Of a DNA stretch of 64,000 nt, positions 40,001 through 49,000 are shown one piece after another. A program made the translations under genes and the position numbers. Numbering within the stretch: position 1 is the stretch's first letter; the number at the start of each line of letters is the position of its first letter. Below the pieces are notes generated by a model, which was not told the origin of the DNA, did not search any database, and worked only from the letters and a program-made list of their open reading frames with translations. Origin of the DNA: Petaurus breviceps papuanus (lineage: Eukaryota; Chordata; Mammalia; Diprotodontia; Petauridae); contig JAMXIF010001253.1 in assembly GCA_028583685.1 (NCBI GenBank), forward strand, positions 67,549,754 through 67,613,753. The letters run 5' to 3'.

Positions 40001-43000
40001 TAAAACTTTTAACTCTCATTTTACAATACCAATAAATTTACACTAGTTTTATGAAACCTATGGAAGCTGAATGTTTAAAAAATGTTTTTTATAGGTCTCT
40101 CAAGAAACTCTCTTCCAAGTTTATCAACCAAGGGAAGCACTACCATTTATCAAGTTATTGGATCCATCGTTTCAGCCCCCTTGTGCTGAAGTAGACGTGG
40201 TAGGGTTTGTGGTTTTTATCACCAAAAAACCAGGTATTCTTCATGGAATTAAATGGGGCATTTTTATTTGTGTGTTCTAAATTTCATCCCTACTAGGTAG
40301 TGGTAGTAATTTTGTATTTATTTTACTATTAATTATAGAAGGTGATACAGTGGATAGAGCACTGGGCTTGAAATCAGGAAGACTCATCTTCATGGGTTCA
40401 AATTCTGCCTCAGATACTTCCTAGTGGTGTGACTCTGGGGCAAGTCAGTTAACCCTGTTTAACTCAGTCCCTCATCTATAAAATAAGCCAGAGAAGGAAA
40501 TAGCAAACCACTCTAGGATCTTTGCCAAGAAAACCTCAGATGGGGTCATGAATAGTCAGACATGACTCAAACAACAGAACAACGGCAAAATGAATTATAA
40601 AGGATCAAAGGAACCTTTTAGTATATATTGCAGGCTTCAGTATTATACTAAACTGAGTAGCCTGTGAAGCCAATATTAATAAGAAAAATAATCCGTTAGT
40701 ACTACTTTAAGATGTACAGAGTTCTCTGCTTCTCTTACTTTGTTTGGTTTCCCATAATCCTTCTAAAAGATTGTTACTACAAGCAATTTTACTTTTTAAA
40801 GATAAAGTTTAGTCTCAGAGAGATTGTAATTTGTTTATGATTTTACACTTCTCCTTCCAAGTGGCAGAAGTGGGATTCAGACCCAGGAAACTCCTGACTG
40901 ATTCCAAATAGAGTGTCTTCTCATTAGAACATTTAAAAATAATAATTTTCAAGTGTAGATTTTAACGTGGCAAGCTAACTTTATGTGTAGTCCTTAATTC
41001 TTTTTTTTTTTTTGGAGGGGGAAACATAGGACAAATGGGGTTAAGTGATTTGCCCATGGTCACATGGCTAGTTTTGTGTTACATGTCTGAGGTCAGATTT
41101 GAGCTCGGGTTCCCTTGACTCCAGGGCTGATGCTCTATTCACTGCGCCACCTAGCCATCCCTTAATTCTTTTATTTTAAAAATTAATAACTTGCCTAGGC
41201 CAAAATCTTATCCATACCAAGGCAAGTAATTTCTTCTTGATTTTTAAGACATTTTGTCATTTATGCAACAGGAACCCCTTCAAACTGTATCTCATTCACT
41301 GAAGTAATTTAGTCTTAATGATTTTCTTTATCTCTTCCCATTGCTTCCCATTTCATTTGGATACCACATGTCCAAATGGGGCTGATAATACAACTACATG
41401 ATTGTTTAATCCCATCCTTAAGCAAGGGGGGGTAGTAAATCATGCCCTGGACTTAGAGCCAGGAAGACCTGTGTTAGAATCCTGCCTTAAACACCAGCTG
41501 TGTGACCCTGGACAAGTCACTTAACTAATCTATAAAATGGGATATTAATAGCACTCATTTAAGAAGTACTGTGAGAATCAAATGAGATGTAGTTAGTGGC
41601 TTGTGCTATAAAATATTAGTGCCATTATTATTAATATAGTCACAGTGTCTCTGACCTTGACTGATGTGGAATTATTAGTCACTCATTGAGGATAGATCAT
41701 TTAAGAAACTCTTGAGATTTTTCAATTAATTTGCTTTAGTTTTGTTTTTATCATTGGGATATGCTAAAAATGAGTGAGCACATTCGTATTTGCTGCATTT
41801 CTGAATTTGTTCTTTCTTTAAAAAAAAATTGCAGGTGTTGCACCTTTGGTGTACTTGTCAGATGAACATTATAATTTATTAGCAGTAAAGTTTTGGATTG
41901 ACCTTAATGAAGATGTTATTAAACTGCATACATTGATAGCTGCAAGCAACCTTCAGTGGAGAGCAGAGTACAGACCTGGAATTCCCACCTTATTTGCTGG
42001 AGAATTTTCTTTTTTTTCTGCCAGTCCAAAGGAAAGTCATTTGCAAGAGACATTCAACAAGTTGAAAAGTTCTGTTGAGGTAAAACTGCTTCTCATCATA
42101 ACCATAGGTCTTAAAGTAGCAAAAATAGCAAGAGACTATTTTTTTTTTATGAAAATTAGTTGTTCAGGATCAATCAGGCATGAAACAGGGCTAAGGAGGA
42201 AAGAAGTGGCCTTTGTGTTGATTGACTTAGTTAAGGGAAAGCATAGGAAGGAAGACAGGAGATGAAAACCAGTGAAGAAACTAGGCTAAACATCAGAAAT
42301 TCAGAATAATTCATAAACTAAAGAGCCATTTGGTATTCAATTCAATTCAACCATCACTGTGATGGCAGCTGTGGTTTAGTGGATAGAACACTGGCCCTGG
42401 AGTCAGGAGGAACTGAGTTCAAATCCAGGCTCAGAAACTTAATAAACTCTTGTGACCCTGGGCAAATGTCTTGATCCTGTTTACCTCAGTTTCCCCATCT
42501 GTAAAATGAGCTGGAGAAGGAAATGGCCAACCTCTCCACTATTTTTGTCAAGAAAATCCAAAATAGGGTTACAAAGAGTAACTACAACTGAAACTGCATA
42601 GCAACAACAAATCACTGTGGTGCCTACTGTGTAAGTTAGCTATGAGTTGTCAAAAACTACGTATAAACTGTATGTTTATGTTTAAGATTCACCTCCAATA
42701 TTTTATGCTGTTTGCCCAAATATTTTGATATATATAGTTCTTTATAGGAAAATGATTCTCACCATAACCTGTACTAGTAGAGTAGGGGTACATTTTGCCA
42801 AAGTCTGTCATGTTTTTTTGTATTATCTAAATGAAGGAAGGTGGGCCCCTACCATTTAGTTGCAAGAATAATGAGTGAATTTTTGTCTGTCTCTTTCCCT
42901 CCCACATTTCTTTTGTTTGTGTGGATAACCTGACTGGGCTCCAGGTCTACCAACATTGACCTGTGGTGGGGGCAGACCCTGTTAAATGTATGTTTTAGTG

Positions 43001-46000
43001 TTTTTAGGGCTGTCATTGTTTCCCCAGGCCCTGCTTTCTCACCTCATTCTGTAATTCCAGTTCCTAACACACCTTGAAACATGGATTGTGAAGAGGTTGG
43101 GCTTAGATCAATCACCCCTTAAGACTCTGTCCAACTCTAAATTTATAAATCTGTTGTTGTGGTTTCCATTTCACAAAGTTCTAAAAATTTTGTCATTTTA
43201 GAATATTGACCTGTTTTGCAGTGATGCAGAAAATAAACTTACTCATCTGCTTAACACATATAATTCTAAACAACCAAATGCAGTCAGAGAATATAATTTA
43301 GACTCACCTTCTCCTCAAGCAAAACTTGACCTGGGCCATGTGGTAAGTTGATGTGACTAAGAGTATGTATAAAGTGACCATGTGATGTTTAATAATAGAT
43401 GCAAACATTTATTTCGGTATCATTTAAGGAAGAATTACAGATGCTAGTCATATACAGTATCAGGCAAAGGAAATCTAGAATGTGGGGTGTTTACTGTTTA
43501 GCAACAAAACAACCACAAAAACATTTTTGAAGTATAGCTTTGTAAACTGAGTTTCTCATTCCAGGATTCAGCTTAGTAGTTGAACACTTGCAGGGAGAGA
43601 AGGCTTTCCATTTATTTATTTATCTTTAGTTCTCAGCATTCATTTCCATGAGATTTTGAGTTACAAATTTTCTCCGTCTTTCCCCTATCCCCCACCTCAA
43701 GATAGACAGCCTACTGAGTACCCCTGCCCTGAGTCTGTTCTCTCTTATAACCTCCCCATTCCCCCCTAACTTCCTAGTAGGGCAAGATGGATTTTTATAC
43801 CCCTTTGCCTGTATATCTTATTTCCCTTTTGCAGGTAAAAAAACAATTTTTTCTAAACATTTGTTTTTAAAACCTTGATTTCCAGATTCTTACCCTTCTT
43901 CCCTCCTCACCCACCCCCACTAGGAGGACATACAATTCAGTATAGGTTGTACATGTATAGTTATGCAAAATGTTTCCATAATAGTTATATTGTAAAAGAC
44001 TAACTATATTTCCTTCTTATCTTATCCTTCTATTTTCTCCTTTAACCCTGTCCTTTTTCTTTTCTTTTTTTTCGGAGGGCAGTTGGGGTTAAGTGACTTA
44101 TCCATGGTCACATGGCTAGTTTTTGTGTTAAGTGTCTGAGGCCGGATTGGACCTCAGGTCCTCCTGACTCCAGGGCCAGTGCTCTATTCACTGCACAACC
44201 TAGCTGCCCCGACACTGTCCTTTTTCAAAGTGTTTGCTTCTAACTACCCTCTTCCCCCAGTCTTCCCTCCCTTCTATCATCCCCCATTTTGTCCCCTTAC
44301 CCCCTACTTTCCTGTAGGGTAAGCTACCCAGTTGAGTGTGTATATTATTCCCTCCTTAAGCTAAATTCAGTGAGAGTAAGGTTGACCCATTCCCTCTCAC
44401 CTACCTGCTCTTCCCCTCCATTGTAACAGTTTTCTCTTGCCTCTTTTATATGAGATAATTTACCCTATTCTATCTCTCCCTTTCTCCTCCCAATATATTC
44501 CTTTCTGACCTCTTTATTTTTTAGATATCAATTCCTTCATATTCAACTGATCCTGTGCCCTCTGTCTATGTATACATGTACACACATATATACACACTCA
44601 CATATATATTTCTACACATATAAACCCTCCTATATATACATATGTATATATGTATACATATATATATATATATATATATATTCCCTTCAACTATCCTCAT
44701 ACTGAGAAAAGTTTCATAAGTTACAATTATCGTTTTTCCATGTAGGAATATAAATAGTTCAACTCTGATAAGTTCCTTATGATTTCTTTTCCTTGTTTAC
44801 CTTCTCGTGCTTCTTGTATCTGAATGTCATATTTTCTATTCAACTCTGGTTTTTTCATTAAGAATGCTTGAAAGTCCTCTATTCCACTGAATGACCATAT
44901 TTTCCCCTGAGACATGATGCTCAGTTTTGCTGGGTAGTTGATTCTTGGTTTTAATCCCAGCTCCTCTGCCCTCCAGAGTATCATATTCCAGGCCCTTCGA
45001 TCCCTCAGTGTAGAAGCTGCCAGATCCTGTGTTATCCTGATTTTGTTTCCACAATACTCAAATTGTTTCTTCCTAACTGCTTGTAATATTTTCTCCTTGA
45101 CCTGGGAACTCTGGAATTTGGCTATAATATTCCTGGGAGTTTTCTTTTTGGAATCTTTTTCAAGAGGTAATCAGTGAATTCTTTCAATTTCTATTTTGCC
45201 CTGTGGTTCTAAAATATCAGGGCAATTTTCCTTGAGAATTTCTTGAAGGATGATTTCTAGGTTCTTTTTTTGATCTTGGTAGTCCAGTGATTTTTTAATT
45301 ATCTCTCCTGGATCTATTTTCCAGGTCAGTGGTTTTTCCAGTGAGATATTTCACATTGCCTTCTATTTTTTCATTTGTTTGGATCTGTTTTATAGTATCT
45401 TGATTTCTCATAAAGTCATTAGCTTCCATTTGCTCCAATCTAATTTTGAAGGAATTATTTTCTTCAGTGAGTTTTTGAAATTCCTTTTCCATCTGGGCAA
45501 TTCGACTTTTTAAGGCATTGTTCTCATTGGCTTTTTGGGCCTCTTTTGCCATTTAAGTTAGTCTATTTTTTAAGGTGTTATTTTCTTCAGTCAAGCTGTT
45601 AACTTGCTTTCCATGATTTTCTTTCATCATTCTCATTTCTCTTTCCAATTTTTCCTCCACTTCTCTTACTTGATTTTCAATATCCTTCCTGAACTCCTCC
45701 ATGGCCTGTCACCATTTCATGTTTTTCTTGGAAGCTTTTTATGCGGGAGTTTTGACTTTGTTTTCTTCTGATTCCATGTTTTCATCCTTTTTGTCCCCAC
45801 AAAAAGATTCTATGGTTCTCAACTTGCTCATCCTGCCAGTCAATTATGTGACTTTTGAGCTCTTTGCCACAGTAGAGCTCTGCTTCCAGAGTGGAGAGAG
45901 CTGTGTCCCAAATTGCTGGGGTTTTCGCAAATGTCAAAATTGTTGTCAGAGCTATGAGGAGGAAACCCTCTCTCCAACCACCACAAGTTCTGGCACACTA

Positions 46001-49000
46001 GTGTTCTTCACCCCAGGACTACCACCCAAGACTGTGACCCAGATCCAAACAGGTCAAAGCAAGAGTGATTACCCTCTGAATGGTCACTTGGTCCCCCTAC
46101 AATCTGTAGGCCAGGAGCTCCGGAGGCAGCTACATGCCAGCAGTTGCAGCCACTACAGCTCCTCCACCTGTCACCCCAGGGGCAGGAGCCAGACCACACT
46201 CCTCTCTCACTCAGTTCCAACAGAGTTCCCTACTGACCTTTTACTTTCTCTTTGGTGTTTATGGGTTGAGAAGTCTGGAAACTGCCACGGCTGCTGGTGA
46301 TTCACTTTCTTGAAGTCTGCTCTGGGTGGTTGGGGCCGCCCTGGATCTGGGATCGCAGGGGACTGCGCTCTGTTCCCAGCCTGGTGCAGTGGACCCTTCC
46401 TGTCAGCCTGCCAGGCTGCCTTCATCAGAAATTTGTTCCTCTCTGTCACTTTGTGGGTTCTGTAGCTCTAAAATTTGTTTAGAATCATTTTTTTTACAGG
46501 TATTGGAGGTGGTTGAAGTGGGAGCTTCAGCAAGTTCCTCCTTTTACTCTGCCACCTTGGCTCCTCCCCTGAACACTTTTTAATGTGCTAGGGACTCTGC
46601 CAGGCCCTGGGGCCTTGGGGATAGAAAAGACAACAACAAAACCACTCCTTCCCTCAAGGAGCTTATATTTCATCAGGGGGATGATATGTTACAACCTTAG
46701 AATCACTGAAATTATTTTTTAACACAGTTTCTATACTGCTCAGTCAGGGAAATGCCAGGTGGTGTAGTGGGCAGACTGCTGGCCTTGAAAGCAGGAGTAC
46801 CTAGTTCAGATCGCGCCTCAGACAGTAGCTATTGCACAAGTCACTTAACCTCTCCCAGCCTGTTTTCTCTTCTAGAAAGTGGGTATAATAATAGTACCAA
46901 CTGTACAAGTTTCATATGAGGGTTAAAGGAGATCAAGCTCTTTGAAGTACTTTACAAATCTGAAAGTGCTATAGAGTTCTAGGCTTTTCTTACCACTATG
47001 ATTATTCCTGCATGTCAGCAAAGCATTGAACAGAATCTGTCAGGGTATCCTTGGGGACAGGATGAAGAGGTACAAACACATCAGCACATTTAAATGGATT
47101 TAGAAGTTTGTTGAATGGTTGATTAACCATACCCAAAGAATGTCATTGAATGCACTGATGTAAACCTAGGAGGAGGTGTCCAGTGAGAGTGTCCCAGGGC
47201 TCTGTTGGGCATGTGGATTATATTTGACATGCTTGTCAGATTTGCAGATGAAGTAAAGCTAGGAGCAGTAGCTAATATTTGACAGATTTCAATGATGAAT
47301 GAGGATACAAGAATATTTTGACTAGAATTATAAGTTAAACTGCAAATGATTAAAGGGGGTCTATACACATGGATCTTGCATAGAGGTTCAGAAAAATTAA
47401 GTGTGCAAGGACAGGAAGAGAAAGTTGTGGTCAAACATAAATTCAGGTCAAAACAATCTAAAGATCTTATTTGATAGGGTGGCTAGGTGGCGCAGTGAAT
47501 AGAGCACCGGCCCTGGAGTCAGGAGGACCTGAGTTCAAATCCAGCCTCAGACACAACACAAAAACTAGCTGTGTGACTTTGGGCAAGTCACTTAACCCCA
47601 ATTGTCCTCCAAAAAGCAAAAAAAAAAAAAAAGATCTTTTTTGACTCAGAATTCATTAACCATCAACTTTGTGTCATAATAACCAAAGATAACAGTTCAG
47701 TCTTGGGCTACATTAATAGAAGTATAGTGAGTAACCTTTATTCTCTGCCCTGGTTAGGTCCCATATAAAGTATTTGGTTCTCAGTGGGTTGGTTTGTTGG
47801 TTTGTTTGTTTTCCAAAGATTATTACTAAGCTGGAGAAGAGATTGGCACTATGCTATATGTAACTCCATTAAAGGAGCCACGGATGAACCTGAAGAATAA
47901 AATATTAAGGGGATGTGGGGTGGAGAAAAAGAAAATACTAATTATCTTGAAATGGTTGAACAGTTACCATGTGTAAGCAGATTTTTAGATTAATTCTGCA
48001 TGGCTCCAGTTGAAAGAACTAGAATTAGAAGATAGATGTTAGTAGCAATGGATTTTTTTATTACATGAAAACTTCATAACAAAGAGAGAGAGCTTAATAT
48101 CCAAGAGCCTGCCTAGTAAAGTGGGAGGTTTCTTGTCACTAAAGGTCCTCAAACAGAGGCAGAGTGGTGAGCATTTATTAAGGGCATCATAGAGTCAATT
48201 GATGCTTTGTATGGTGGTTCCTATTTTAAGTTCCTTTCAGCTCTGTTATTTTAAGGAATGGCTTTTTCATCTTGATCTTTTTATTAAGAGTAGCATCCCT
48301 TGCTGTGTATACTACACTTTTATTTAGAATTTTACATTGCGGTAGTTGTTTCTAGAATTAAAATTCAATATAGTATTATGGTTGTTTGAATATACCTGTG
48401 TTTGTTATTTTATTTTGTTAGTCTGTTGTCTTTATTTAAGTCTGTGAATTTTCACCTTTTTTCTCCCCAGTCTGTCTTTGTCTTTTTTTCTGTTATCTTA
48501 AAATTCCTTTGTTCTAAAATAATTCCTTCTGAAAGAAGAAAAATTACTTAATATTTATTGTTATTAAATAATCTGACATATGCTACTAAAATATTTATTT
48601 TATCTAGAGTTATTCTTTCTTTGTTGGATTTTTGTCTTTTATTAGAAATCCACTGCTCATAGCAAACCAAGTAATCACTGTCCTGAAGGGAATTCTGGTC
48701 TCACCACCAGCTCAGTCAAAATAACCCCAACATCAGATTATAAAGGAGACAGAAAAATGGATGACCCCAGAATCTGCAAGAAGAGAAGATCATTGGATTT
48801 CTTCAGTAGACTGCCTTTACCTCCACCAATTAGCCCAGTCTGTACATTTGTTTCTCCAGCTGCACAGAAAGCATTTCAGCCACCACGGAGCTGTGGCAAC
48901 AGCTACAAGAAACCCATGAAGAAAAATACACTGAACTCTCCTCAAGTGACACCATTAAAAGCATTAAGTGGAACAAGTGTGGTGGAAAGTGATTTGATTG

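Larger units (their letters stand above)
43590..46569 (-). mobile_element. HAL1-type (ORF1-only) L1 element, most complete copy
   Basis: On the - strand it begins ggggaggagccaaggtggca at about 46569, followed by a roughly 730-bp 5' UTR. Broken ORF1 covers about 45840-44727: a coiled coil ([20 protein letters not shown]), then [31 protein letters not shown]-type frame-shifted text, and the C-terminal end [14 protein letters not shown] with stop at 44727. The 3' UTR runs to about 43610. No endonuclease or reverse-transcriptase ORF follows. The flanks share tgaacactt (43581-43589 and 46570-46578), and L2 sequence lies outside the right flank. A SINE at 44060-44214 interrupts it. The 199-codon open frame on the opposite strand (45701-46300) is a shadow. 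Confidence 0.82.

Noticed and set aside
45701-46300. 199-codon open frame, the longest in the window
   Set aside because: It lies antisense to the 5' part of a HAL1 element and has no recognisable protein similarity.
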